Assembly: GCF_003143935.1 (NCBI RefSeq)
Contig: NZ_QFRX01000001.1
Span: 7,722,992 to 7,786,991 of the forward strand
Origin: Streptomyces sp. Act143
GTDB lineage: Bacteria > Actinomycetota > Actinomycetes > Streptomycetales > Streptomycetaceae
DNA: 64,000 nt
Reading direction: 5' to 3'
In this document: piece by piece, positions 40,261 to 49,600 of the stretch
How positions within the stretch are numbered: position 1 is the first letter of the stretch
Layout: the number at the start of each line of letters is the position of its first letter
The notes under the pieces: model-generated
Told to the model about the DNA's origin: nothing
The model's database searches: none
The model's input: only the letters and a program-made list of their open reading frames with translations
Translations under genes and position numbers: made by a program

Positions 40261-40473
40261 ATGGCGGCATGGACGTGGCGATTCGAGAAGGCCGACGGGA
40301 CGGAGGTCCAACCGGCGGTGACGCCTGAGGAGTTCACCACCCAGGGCGACGCCGAGTCCTGGGTCGGCGAGTTCTGGAAGGACCTCCTCGAAGGCGGTGC
40401 GGACCAGGTGTACCTCTACGAGGACGGCACGAAGATCTACGGCCCGATGAGCCTGCACGCCGAGGAGGCGTAA
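40261..40473 (+). CDS. Small conserved hypothetical protein (70 aa)
   Basis: ATG 40261 follows GAGGTGG. The 70-residue acidic protein has a clear domain-like sequence (WTWRFEKADGTEVQPA, TQGDAESWVGEFWKDLLEGG, QVYLYEDGTKIYGPMSL), common in Streptomyces as a stand-alone small soluble protein. Its function is unknown. It ends at a strong bidirectional terminator. Confidence 0.8.
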   Translation: MAAWTWRFEKADGTEVQPAVTPEEFTTQGDAESWVGEFWKDLLEGGADQVYLYEDGTKIYGPMSLHAEEA

Positions 40474-40492
40474 CCCCCGCGACCCCGCGGAG

Positions 40493-40521
40493 AGGGGCGG
40501 CCGGGGTTTCCGGCCGCCCCT
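40493..40521. terminator. Bidirectional terminator
   Basis: Perfect 12-bp stem AGGGGCGGCCGG (40493-40504), loop GGTTT, complement CCGGCCGCCCCT (40510-40521), followed by TCTC. It separates the convergent 70-aa gene and the S1C protease gene. Confidence 0.9.
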
Positions 40522-40531
40522 TCTCACTGCC

Positions 40532-41608
40532 TCACTGCTCGCCCAGCGTCACGTCCGCCGTCTTCCCGGCGCCGTCCCTCGTGTAGGTCACCGTCACCTT
40601 GTCGCCCGGCGACTCCGACGCCAGCGCCTCCGACAGGGACGTGATCGTGGTGATGCCGGTGTCGCCGAGCTTGGTGATGATGTCCCCGGCCTCGATGCCG
40701 GCCTTGTCGGCCGCCCCGCCGCTCTTGACGTCGACGACCGCGACCCCGGCGGGCCGGAAGCTGTCGTCGACGACCGTGCGGCCGGTGATGCCGAGCGCGG
40801 CCCGGCCCGAGTCGGTGACCTTGCCGTTCTCGATGATCTGGTCGGCGACCGTCTTCACCATCGACGAGGGGATCGCGAACCCGATCCCGGGCGCCGCGCT
40901 GTCCCCGAGGTTGGGGTCGGTCGCCGCGAGCGTGGGGATGCCGATGACCTGACCGTCGAGATCGACCAGGGCGCCACCGCTGTTGCCGGGGTTGATGGCC
41001 GCGGACGTCTGCACCATGTTGGCGATGGTGGCCCCCGTACCGCCGCCCGCACGGCCCTCCGTGACGGTCCGTCCGGTCGCCGAGACGATGCCCTGCGTCA
41101 CGCTGGACGACAGCCCGAGCGGTGAGCCCATCGCCAGCACGATCTGGCCGACCTCGACCTTCGAGGAGTCCCCGAACGTCGCCGCCTCCAGCCCGTCCGG
41201 CACCTTGTCCAGCTTGATGACGGCGAGGTCCTGCTCCGGGTAGGCGTACACGAGCTTCGCCGTCAGGGTGTTCTCGCTGTTTGCGGTCGTCACCCGGAAG
41301 GTCTTCTCGTCGCCGACGACATGGGCGTTGGTGACGATGTGTCCCTTGTCGTCGTACACGACCCCCGAGCCGAGATCGCTGGAGGCCTGGATCTGCACGA
41401 CCGACGGCAGGACCTCCTTGATGACCTTCTTGTAGTCGTCCTGGAGATCGCTGTTCACAGCAGCGGCGGCAGCGGCGGCCTGGGTGGTCGACTCCTGCCG
41501 GTCGCCGGAGGAACCGGAGTCGGAACAGCCGGACAGCAGCGCGACGGAACACGCGAACGCGGCGACTGGCACGGCGAGACGAAGGGCACGGTGGCGGAAA
41601 GCGTCCAT
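40532..41608 (-). CDS. S1C family serine protease with PDZ domain, lipoprotein (HtrA-like)
   Basis: A 358-residue protein from ATG 41608. The signal peptide carries a lipobox (VALLSGC), so it is anchored outside the membrane. The trypsin-like domain has catalytic His in IVTNAHVV, Asp in YPEQDLAVIKL and Ser in INPGNSGGALVD; a PDZ domain covers about residues 255-350 (GVAVVDVKSGGAADKAGIEAGD). This is the layout of HtrA/DegP envelope quality-control proteases. It is near the PspA and two-component genes, but in a separate transcription unit. Confidence 0.93.
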   Translation of the reverse strand: MDAFRHRALRLAVPVAAFACSVALLSGCSDSGSSGDRQESTTQAAAAAAAVNSDLQDDYKKVIKEVLPSVVQIQASSDLGSGVVYDDKGHIVTNAHVVGDEKTFRVTTANSENTLTAKLVYAYPEQDLAVIKLDKVPDGLEAATFGDSSKVEVGQIVLAMGSPLGLSSSVTQGIVSATGRTVTEGRAGGGTGATIANMVQTSAAINPGNSGGALVDLDGQVIGIPTLAATDPNLGDSAAPGIGFAIPSSMVKTVADQIIENGKVTDSGRAALGITGRTVVDDSFRPAGVAVVDVKSGGAADKAGIEAGDIITKLGDTGITTITSLSEALASESPGDKVTVTYTRDGAGKTADVTLGEQ

Positions 41609-41667
41609 GCCCCGAGTCTCACTTCAGGGTGAATGACCGGCTTGCGGAGTGCACCCGAACGGGCGCC

Positions 41668-42453
41668 TCAGCCCCGCACGCCGCACAGATGCAGCAGCGC
41701 CGCGACCGCCCGGTACGGGTCGGTCCGCCCGGCCCGCTCCTCGGCCGCCAGCAGCGACTCGACGTCGGCCGGGATCTCCGCCCCGTCCACCGCGGTGTCC
41801 GTGAAGACCCGTACGCCGTACCAGGCCTGGAGCGGTGCCCCGATCCCGGCGAGCGTCGCGGTGAGCGCGGCGAGCCGGTCGGCGCGGACGTCCAGCCCCA
41901 GCCGGTTCCGGTACGCGACCGTGTCGAAGGAGTCGAGCGCCCCCGCCCAGTCACCGGACAGCCCCGGCCGCATGGCCAGCGCGTCGGCGTTGCGCACCAG
42001 CAGCGACAGCAGCCCGCCCGGTGCGAGCATCCGCGCCAGCCCCGCCAGCAGGGCGTCCGGCTCCTCCACGTACATCAGCACGCCATGGCAGAGCACCACG
42101 TCGAAGCTGCCGGGCAGGAAGTGCACCCCGGTGTCCCGGCCGTCGCTCTGGAGCAGCCGCACCCGTTCCCGGATGCCCTCCGGCTCACCGGCCAGCGCCT
42201 CCCGGGCGGCGGCGAGCATCGTCGGGTCCTTCTCGACGCCGGTCACCTGGTGCCCGGCCCGGGCCAGCCGCAGCGCCTGCGTGCCCTGGCCCATGCCCAC
42301 GTCGAGCACCCGCAGCCGCTGCCCGACCGGGTAACGCCCGGCTATCTGCTCGTCGAGCTGCCGGGCCACCAGCTCCTGTCGTACGACGTCCCGCAGCCCG
42401 CCCAGCTTGTTCAGCCAGGCCTGTGCGCCCCCGGTGAACGGCGTTGTGCTCAG
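41668..42453 (-). CDS. SAM-dependent methyltransferase with probable CTG start
   Basis: A 261-residue class I methyltransferase (RLRVLDVGMGQGTQALRLARAG, VTGVEKDPTML, FDVVLCHGVLMYVEEP, LAPGGLLSLLVRN), similar to CmoM-type enzymes. No ATG or GTG is found near the natural N-terminus (STTPFTGGAQAWLNKLGG). A CTG at 42453 overlaps the upstream stop as CTGA, and GGAGAG lies six bases before it, so a coupled CTG start is proposed. The only in-frame ATG (42639) would extend 186 bp into the upstream gene. The substrate is unknown. Confidence 0.85.
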   Translation of the reverse strand: MSTTPFTGGAQAWLNKLGGLRDVVRQELVARQLDEQIAGRYPVGQRLRVLDVGMGQGTQALRLARAGHQVTGVEKDPTMLAAAREALAGEPEGIRERVRLLQSDGRDTGVHFLPGSFDVVLCHGVLMYVEEPDALLAGLARMLAPGGLLSLLVRNADALAMRPGLSGDWAGALDSFDTVAYRNRLGLDVRADRLAALTATLAGIGAPLQAWYGVRVFTDTAVDGAEIPADVESLLAAEERAGRTDPYRAVAALLHLCGVRG

Positions 42454-43049
42454 GGCCGCTCTCCGCGCTTGACCTGCGGCTTGGGCAGCCGGAGCCGGCG
42501 CATCTGGAGGGAGCGCATGAGGGCGTAGGCGACCGCGCCCTTCCGGCTCTGGTCCGGGAAGCGCTCGGCGAGCCGCTTCTTCAGGCGGAAGGCGGTGAGG
42601 ATCGAGTCGAGCACGATCAGCACGATCACGACGAGCCACAGCAGCAGCGCGATGCTCTGCAGCGAGCCCACCTGCACCATGCTGAGCACGAGGATGACCA
42701 CGGCCATCGGCAGGAAGAACTCCGCCACGTTGAACCGCGAGTCGACGAAGTCACGCGCGAACTTGCGGACCGGGCCCTTGTCGCGCGCGGGCAGGTATCG
42801 CTCGTCACCGCCGGCGAGCGCCTGACGCTGCTTCTCCAGCGCGGCGCGACGCTCCTCGCGCTGCCGCTTGGCGGCGTCCTTGCGCGTCATCGAGGTGTTG
42901 GCGACGCTGCGGCGCTGGGACTGGGCCTCACTGCGCTTGGGCGTGGGGCGGCCCTTGGGCGCCTGCGGATCGCGGGGCTGCTTGGAGTCGGTCACCGGGG
43001 CCTGGGCGGCGGTGGCCTTCTCTTCCTTGGTGGCACGGCTACGGAACAC
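42450..43049 (-). CDS. DUF3043 membrane protein
   Basis: A 199-residue protein from GTG 43049 (VFRSRATKEEK). A long basic, charged N-terminal region (DPQAPKGRPTPKRSEAQ, TRKDAAKRQREERRAALEKQ) precedes two hydrophobic helices (about 117-137 and 143-163) and a basic C-terminus (FRLKKRLAERF). This matches DUF3043, an actinobacterial family of unknown function. It is coupled to the downstream methyltransferase through a CTGA overlap and is divergent from pspA. Confidence 0.88.
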   Translation of the reverse strand: MFRSRATKEEKATAAQAPVTDSKQPRDPQAPKGRPTPKRSEAQSQRRSVANTSMTRKDAAKRQREERRAALEKQRQALAGGDERYLPARDKGPVRKFARDFVDSRFNVAEFFLPMAVVILVLSMVQVGSLQSIALLLWLVVIVLIVLDSILTAFRLKKRLAERFPDQSRKGAVAYALMRSLQMRRLRLPKPQVKRGERP

Positions 43050-43330
43050 AAAACCCAAGGGTACGGGGTGCCCGGGGTTGGACCCCAGCCCGGTGGGGAA
43101 CGATCCGGCAACACCAGACGTCATGTAGGGGGACAGAGGGGACGTCCGGTGACCGACGGCTCACCCTGAAGGTCACCTACTCCTCACGCCGGAGCAAGGC
43201 CTGGGGCAGTCGTCCTTGGGGATGAGCGCATCCGTCCCCGAACAGTGCGTCAATGGATGCAGGGCCCGTACTGTGGGTTCTGTCGCAGACCTGTGAGCTG
43301 GAGTCCGTCAGAAGGGGGCGCGCGAAGCCC

Positions 43331-44125
43331 ATGAGCGGTGTCATGAAGCGTATGGGGATGATCTTCCGCGCGAAGGCGAACAAGGCCCTTGACCGGGCCG
43401 AGGACCCTCGCGAAACCCTCGATTACTCGTACCAGAAGCAGTTGGAGCTGCTCCAGAAGGTCCGCCGCGGGGTGGCCGACGTGGCCACGTCCCGCAAGCG
43501 CCTGGAACTCCAGCTCAACCAGCTGCAGTCGCAGTCCTCCAAGCTGGAGGACCAGGGCCGCAAGGCGCTCGCGCTCGGCCGTGAGGACCTCGCCCGTGAG
43601 GCGCTGTCCCGCCGGGCCGCCCTCCAGCAGCAGGTCACCGACCTCGAGACCCAGCACGCGACGCTCCAGGGCGAGGAGGAGAAGCTCACCCTGGCGGCCC
43701 AGCGACTCCAGGCCAAGGTCGACGCCTTCCGGACGAAGAAGGAGACCATCAAGGCCACCTACACCGCGGCCCAGGCCCAGACCCGGATCGGCGAGGCATT
43801 CTCCGGCATCTCCGAGGAGATGGGCGACGTCGGCATGGCGATCCAGCGGGCCGAGGACAAGACCGCCCAGCTGCAGGCTCGCGCGGGCGCGATCGACGAA
43901 CTCCTCGCCTCCGGCGCTCTCGACGACCAGTCCGGCATGCACAAGGACGACATCCAGGCCGAGCTGGACCGGCTCTCCGGTGGTACGGATGTAGAGCTGG
44001 AACTGCAGCGCATGAAGGCGGAGCTGGCCGGAGGCACCTCCGGGCAGCAGGCCATCGAGGGTGGCACGAGCCAGTCGCAGTCCCAGCAGCAGCCGCAGGA
44101 CACCCCGCGCTTCGACAAGCAGTGA
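43331..44125 (+). CDS. pspA: PspA/IM30 family membrane stress protein
   Basis: A 264-residue peripheral membrane protein, start ATG 43331. Nearly the whole chain (about 25-235) is helical coiled coil (ELLQKVRRGVADVATSRKRL, ALSRRAALQQQVTDLE), as in the ESCRT-III-like PspA/Vipp1 superfamily. The N-terminal amphipathic helix GVMKRMGMIFRAKANKALD would bind membranes. The Gln/Ser-rich tail (TSQSQSQQQPQDTPRF) is probably disordered. It protects the membrane under stress. pspAA follows 32 bp downstream. Confidence 0.93.
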   Translation: MSGVMKRMGMIFRAKANKALDRAEDPRETLDYSYQKQLELLQKVRRGVADVATSRKRLELQLNQLQSQSSKLEDQGRKALALGREDLAREALSRRAALQQQVTDLETQHATLQGEEEKLTLAAQRLQAKVDAFRTKKETIKATYTAAQAQTRIGEAFSGISEEMGDVGMAIQRAEDKTAQLQARAGAIDELLASGALDDQSGMHKDDIQAELDRLSGGTDVELELQRMKAELAGGTSGQQAIEGGTSQSQSQQQPQDTPRFDKQ

Positions 44126-44157
44126 CCGACAGCGCGGCCCACGCCTAGGAGGGCGAC

Positions 44158-44436
44158 GTGATCGTACGGATCATGGGGGAGGGGCAGGTGAGGCTGGCGG
44201 ACAGCCACCTCACCGAGCTGAACAAGCTGGACGACGAGCTGTTGGCCGAGATGGAGAACGGCGACGGCCCCGGCTTCCGCCGCACCTTCGACGCCCTCCT
44301 GGCCAAGGTCAGGGAACTGGGCGAACCGCTCCCGGACGACTCCCTGGAACCCTCGGAACTGATCCTGCCGTCCCCGGACGCGACGCTGGAGGAGGTCCGG
44401 GAGATGCTCAGCGACGACGGACTGATTCCGGGGTGA
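44158..44436 (+). CDS. pspAA: PspA-associated protein PspAA
   Basis: A 92-residue protein from GTG 44158 behind TAGGAGGGCGAC. The sequence IVRIMGEGQVRLADSHLTEL, LDDELLAEMENGD and LPDDSLEPSELILPSPDATLEE matches the PspAA family that accompanies PspA in actinobacteria and archaea. It is thought to work with PspA and nearby sensor kinases in envelope stress; the molecular role is not settled. Confidence 0.9.
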   Translation: MIVRIMGEGQVRLADSHLTELNKLDDELLAEMENGDGPGFRRTFDALLAKVRELGEPLPDDSLEPSELILPSPDATLEEVREMLSDDGLIPG

Positions 44437-44525
44437 CCTCTCGACCAACCGAGTCTGGTGGAGGGTGGGCACAGGCCGGGGGTCCGAGGGCCGAGCCCCC
44501 AGGGACGTAAGCCCCGACCTACCCG

Positions 44526-44531
44526 TACCTT
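44526..44531 (+). promoter_or_regulatory. Leaderless -10 element of the histidine kinase gene
   Basis: TACCTT at 44526-44531 fits TANNNT and lies seven nucleotides before GTG 44539, with no Shine-Dalgarno sequence. This indicates a start of transcription at or next to the start codon and separates the kinase gene from pspAA. Confidence 0.55.
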
Positions 44532-44538
44532 GTCAGAC

Positions 44539-45759
44539 GTGAGTACCGTCGACCGCATCCGGCACCAGCTGAAGGCGCACCCCATGGCGCTGGACGCCAT
44601 CCTCGCGGCCGGCGTCCTCGTCTGCATGGTGGCCGGCTCGTTCGTCGACCCGCACGGCCCCGACGGTGTCACCTGGGGCATCCGCACCCCGGACCCGCTC
44701 AGCCTCGTCCTCATCGCCCTCGGCGCCACCGCACTCGTCCTCCGCCGCCGCGCCCCCATCACGGTGCTCGCCCTCACCGGCACCTTCTCGGTCGTCGAGT
44801 GCGTCACCGGCGACCCCCGCGCCCCCGTCGCCATGGCCGCGGTCATCGCCCTCTACACGGTCGCCTCGGCCACCGACCGCCCCACCACCTGGCGCGTCGG
44901 CCTGCTCACCATGACGGTGCTGACCGCCGCCGCCATGCTCGGCGGCCCGCTGCCCTGGTACGCCCAGGAGAACCTCGCGATCTTCGCCTGGACCGGCATC
45001 GGCGCCACCGCGGGCGACGCCGTCCGCAGCCGCCGCGCCTTCGTGCAGGCCATCCAGGACCGTGCCGAGAAGGCCGAACGCACCCGCGAGGAGGAGGCCC
45101 GCCGCCGCGTCGCCGAGGAGCGCCTGCGGATCGCCCGTGACCTGCACGACGTCGTCGCCCACCACATCGCGCTGGTCAACGTCCAGGCGGGCGTGGCCGC
45201 GCACGTCATGGACAAGCGGCCCGACCAGGCCAAGGAGGCCCTCGCCCACGTCCGCGAGGCCAGCCGCTCCGCGCTCAACGAACTCCGGGCCACCGTCGGC
45301 CTCCTCAGACAGTCCGGCGACCCCGAGGCACCGACCGAGCCCGCTCCCGGCCTCGACCGGCTCGACGAACTCGTCGGCACCTTCCGCAGCGCCGGCCTCC
45401 AGGTGGAGGTCGCCCGCGCCGACGCCGGCACCGCCCTGCCCGCCGCCGTCGACCTGGCGGCCTACCGGGTCATCCAGGAAGCCCTCACCAACGTCCGCAA
45501 GCATGCCGGCGGTGAGGCGAAGGCCGAGGTCAGCGTGGTAAGCGTGGGGCCGAACATCGAGATCACCGTCCTCGACAACGGCGCCGGCGACGGCGACGGC
45601 CCCGTGGACAGCGGCGGACACGGCCTGCTCGGCATGCGGGAGCGTGTCACCGCCCTGCGCGGCACCCTCACCACCGGTCCCCGTTACGGCGGCGGCTTCC
45701 GCGTCCATGCGATCCTGCCGGTCAAAACCCGCGGTCGCGCGGCCGACGACACCGTATGA
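44539..45759 (+). CDS. Sensor histidine kinase (HisKA_3/NarL-type)
   Basis: A 406-residue membrane kinase from GTG 44539. Residues 15-150 hold four or five membrane helices (DAILAAGVLVCMVAGSFV and others) without a large extracellular sensor, so it may sense within the membrane. The HisKA_3 phosphoacceptor is ERLRIARDLHDVVAHHIALV, and the ATPase domain contains QEALTNVRKHAGG and GHGLLGMRERVTALRG. The response regulator is 88 bp downstream. Location beside pspA suggests an envelope-stress system, possibly regulating the RND pump. Confidence 0.93.
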   Translation: MSTVDRIRHQLKAHPMALDAILAAGVLVCMVAGSFVDPHGPDGVTWGIRTPDPLSLVLIALGATALVLRRRAPITVLALTGTFSVVECVTGDPRAPVAMAAVIALYTVASATDRPTTWRVGLLTMTVLTAAAMLGGPLPWYAQENLAIFAWTGIGATAGDAVRSRRAFVQAIQDRAEKAERTREEEARRRVAEERLRIARDLHDVVAHHIALVNVQAGVAAHVMDKRPDQAKEALAHVREASRSALNELRATVGLLRQSGDPEAPTEPAPGLDRLDELVGTFRSAGLQVEVARADAGTALPAAVDLAAYRVIQEALTNVRKHAGGEAKAEVSVVSVGPNIEITVLDNGAGDGDGPVDSGGHGLLGMRERVTALRGTLTTGPRYGGGFRVHAILPVKTRGRAADDTV

Positions 45760-45847
45760 CCGCCTGAATGCCGACGCCGCGGAACTCGGGCGCACCCCGC
45801 GGCAGTTGTCGTGACAGCAGCCCGCCCCCTGCCGCAGAGGACCCCGT

Positions 45848-46531
45848 ATGACCATCCGCGTCCTGCTCGCCGACGACCAGGCCCTGCTCCGCAGCGCCTT
45901 CCGGGTGCTCGTGGACTCCGAGGCCGACATGGAGGTCGTGGGGGAGGCCTCGGACGGGGCGCAGGCGGTGCGGCTGGCCAAGGAGGAACGGGCCGACGTC
46001 GTCCTGATGGACATCCGGATGCCCGGCACGGACGGCCTCGCCGCCACCCGCATGATCAGCGAGGACCCCTCCTTGGCCCATGTCCGGGTGGTCATCCTGA
46101 CGACCTTCGAGGTCGACGACTACGTGGTCCAGTCGCTGCGGGCCGGGGCCTCCGGCTTCCTCGGCAAGGGCAGTGAACCGGAGGAGCTGCTCAGCGCGAT
46201 CCGGATCGCGGCCGACGGAGAGGCACTGCTGTCCCCGGCCGCCACCAAGGGCCTCATCGCCCGCTTCCTCGCCCAGGGCGACGGCGCCGACCAGGCCGCC
46301 GACCCCGCCCGCACCGCCCGCCTGGAGGCACTGACCGTCCGGGAGCGGGAGGTCCTCGTCCAGGTCGCCGGCGGGCACTCCAACGACGAGATCGCCGAGC
46401 GGCTCGAAGTCAGCCCGCTGACCGTGAAGACGCACGTCAACCGGGCCATGGCCAAGCTCGGCGCCCGGGACCGGGCGCAGCTGGTGGTGATCGCTTACGA
46501 GTCGGGGCTGGTACGTCCGAGGGTGGAGTGA
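45848..46531 (+). CDS. LuxR/NarL family response regulator
   Basis: A 227-residue regulator from ATG 45848. The receiver domain (1-120) has the acidic pair in LLADDQALL, phosphoacceptor Asp in DVVLMDIRMPG, and GFLGKG with the conserved Lys. The C-terminal LuxR helix-turn-helix is TVREREVLVQVAGGHSNDEI and LEVSPLTVKTHVNRAMAKLG. It is the cognate partner of the kinase directly upstream and precedes the RND transporter by 134 bp. Confidence 0.94.
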   Translation: MTIRVLLADDQALLRSAFRVLVDSEADMEVVGEASDGAQAVRLAKEERADVVLMDIRMPGTDGLAATRMISEDPSLAHVRVVILTTFEVDDYVVQSLRAGASGFLGKGSEPEELLSAIRIAADGEALLSPAATKGLIARFLAQGDGADQAADPARTARLEALTVREREVLVQVAGGHSNDEIAERLEVSPLTVKTHVNRAMAKLGARDRAQLVVIAYESGLVRPRVE

Positions 46532-46665
46532 GCTCCACTTGTCGTACTGCGGCCGGAGTATGCGCCGGACAAGGAAATGGACCTGGGGGCTACGGAACAG
46601 CGGTCTCACAGGACACAGGGTGTAGGGGCCGCTTCTGCCGCTCACAGAATTGAGATCCCTGACCC

Positions 46666-49600
46666 ATGTCCTGGCTGTCGAGATTCAGCCTCGCGCAACG
46701 TGCCCTCATCGGCCTGATGTCCATCATCGCGCTCGCCTTCGGAGCGATCGCGATCCCCCAGCTCAAGCAGCAGTTGCTGCCGTCCATCGAGCTGCCCATG
46801 GTGTCCGTGCTGGCCCCCTACCAGGGCGCTTCCCCGGATGTCGTGGAAAAGCAGGTCGTGGAGCCCATCGAGGACAGCCTCGAAGCCGTCGACGGCATCG
46901 AGGGCGTCACCTCGACGGCCAGTGAGGGCAACGCCGTGATCATGGCGTCCTTCGACTACGGCCCGGACACCAAGCAGCTCGTCGCCGACGTCCAGCAGGC
47001 CGTCAACCGGGCCCGCGTCCAGCTCCCGGACTCCGTGGACCCGCAGGTCATCGCCGGTTCCACGGACGACATGCCGACCGTCGTCCTCGCCGTCACCTCC
47101 GACAAGGACCAGCAGGCCCTGGCCGACCAGCTCGACAAGACGGTCGTGCCGGAGCTGAAGTCCGTGGACGGCGTCGGCCAGGTCACCGTGGACGGCGTCC
47201 GTGACCTCCAGGTCACCGTCACGCCCGACGACGCGAAGCTCGCCAGGGCCGGTCTCACCTCGGCCGCCCTCGCCCAGGCCCTCCAGGCGGGCGGGGCGAC
47301 CGTCCCGGCCGGCTCCTTCGACGAGGACGGAGCCAACCGCACCGTCCAGGTCGGCGGCGGTTTCACCTCCGTCGCGCAGATCCAGGACCTGATGGTGACC
47401 GGCCCCGCCGGGAAGAAGCCCGTACGCCTCGGGGACGTGGCCGACGTGCGGCAGGAGGAGGCCGCCGCCGACTCCATCACCCGCACCGACGGCAGGCCCA
47501 GCCTCGCCGTGATGGTCACCATGGACAAGGACGGCAGCGCGGTCTCCATCTCCGACGCCGTCGAGGACAAGCTGCCCGCGCTGCGCAAGGACCTCGGCAG
47601 CGGCTCCGAGATCACCGTCGTCAGCGACCAGGGCCCCGCGGTCGCCAAGGCCATCGAGGGCCTGACCACCGAGGGCGCGCTCGGCCTGCTCTTCGCGGTC
47701 CTCGTCATCCTGGTCTTCCTGGCGTCCGTCCGCTCCACCCTCGTCACCGCGGTGTCCATCCCGCTGTCGGTGGTGCTGGCGCTGATCGTGCTGTGGACGC
47801 GCGACCTGTCCCTGAACATGCTGACGCTGGGCGCGCTGACCATCGCCATCGGCCGGGTCGTCGACGACTCGATCGTGGTCCTGGAGAACATCAAGCGCCA
47901 TCTCGGCTACGGCGAGGAGCGCCAGGACGCCATCCTCAAGGCGGTCCGCGAGGTGGCCGGAGCGGTCACCTCCTCCACCCTCACCACGGTCGCCGTGTTC
48001 CTGCCGATCGGCCTGGTCGGCGGCATGGTGGGCGAGCTGTTCGGCTCCTTCAGCCTCACCGTCACGGCCGCGCTGCTCGCGTCGCTCGTGGTCTCGCTGA
48101 CGGTCGTCCCGGTCCTGTCGTACTGGTTCCTGCGCGCCCCGAAGAACACCCCCGAGGACGCGGAGGAGGCCCGCCGCCTCGCCGAGGAGAAGGAGGCGAG
48201 GAGCAGGCTCCAGCGGCTCTACGTCCCCGTCCTGCGGTTCGCCACCCGGCGGCGCCTGACCAGCGTGCTGATCGCGGTCGTCATCCTCATCGGCACGTTC
48301 GGCATGTCCGGGCTGCTGAAGACGAACTTCTTCGACCAGGGCGAGCAGGAAGTCCTCACCGTCAAGCAGGAGCTGAAGCCCGGCACCAGCCTGGCCGCCA
48401 CCGACGAGCAGGCGAAGAAGGTCGAGCAGCTGCTCGCCGACACCAAGGGCGTCAAGGACTACCAGGTCACCATCGGCTCCTCCGGCTTCATGGCGGCCTT
48501 CGGCGGCGGCACCGACACCAACCAGGCCTCCTACTCGGTGATGCTGGACGACTCGGCCTCCTCCGACGACGTCCAGGACCGCATCGAGGCCGGCCTGAAG
48601 AAGCTCGACGGCATCGGCACGACGACCATCGCGGCCGGCGACGGTTTCGGCAGCCAGGACCTGAGCGTCGTCGTGAAGGCGGCCGACGCGAACGTGCTGC
48701 GCGAGGCGTCCGAGGAAGTACGCAAGACCGTCGCGGGCCTGGACGACGTCACCGACGTCACCAGCAACCTCGCGGAGAGCGTCCCGCGTATCTCGGTGAA
48801 GGCCAACTCCAGGGCCGCGGCGGCCGGTTTCGACGACCAGACGCTCGGCGCGGCCGTCGCCCAGGCGGTCAAGGGCACCACCGCCGCCAAGGCGGTCCTC
48901 GACGACACCGAGCGGGACGTCGTCATCAAGTCGGCGAAGCCCGCGCAGACCCTGGACGAACTCAGGAACCTGAAGCTCGGCCCGGTGAAGCTCGGTGACA
49001 TCGCCACCGTCAAGCTGGTGGACGGCCCGGTCTCGATGACCCGGATCGACGGTCAGCGCGCCGCCACGATCACGGCGAAGCCGACCGGCGACAACACGGG
49101 CGCGGTGAGCCAGGACCTCACGTCCGAGCTCGACGCGCTGAAGCTCCCGGCGGGCGCCACGGCCGAGATCGGCGGGGTCACCTCCGACCAGGACTCCGCG
49201 TTCAAGAACCTGGGCCTGGCGATGCTCGCGGCGATCGCGATCGTCTTCATGCTGCTGGTGGCGACCTTCCGGTCGCTGGCCCAGCCGCTGATCCTGCTGG
49301 TCTCCATCCCGTTCGCGGCGACCGGCGCGATCGGCCTGCTGATCCTCACCGGCACCCCGATGGGCGTCCCCGCGATGATCGGCATGCTGATGCTCATCGG
49401 CATCGTGGTGACCAACGCGATCGTGCTGATCGACCTGATCAACCAGTACCGCAGGCAGGGCTACTCGACGGTCGACGCCGTCATCGAGGGCGGCCGGCAC
49501 CGGCTGCGCCCCATCCTGATGACGGCCCTGGCGACGATCTTCGCCCTCCTCCCGATGGCGCTCGGCGTCACCGGCGAGGGCGGCTTCATCGCCCAGCCGC

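Noticed and set aside
46642..49500. 952-codon open frame antisense to the RND transporter
   Set aside because: Composition is Asp/Gly/Arg/His repeats mirroring the sense gene; no membrane helices or domains.
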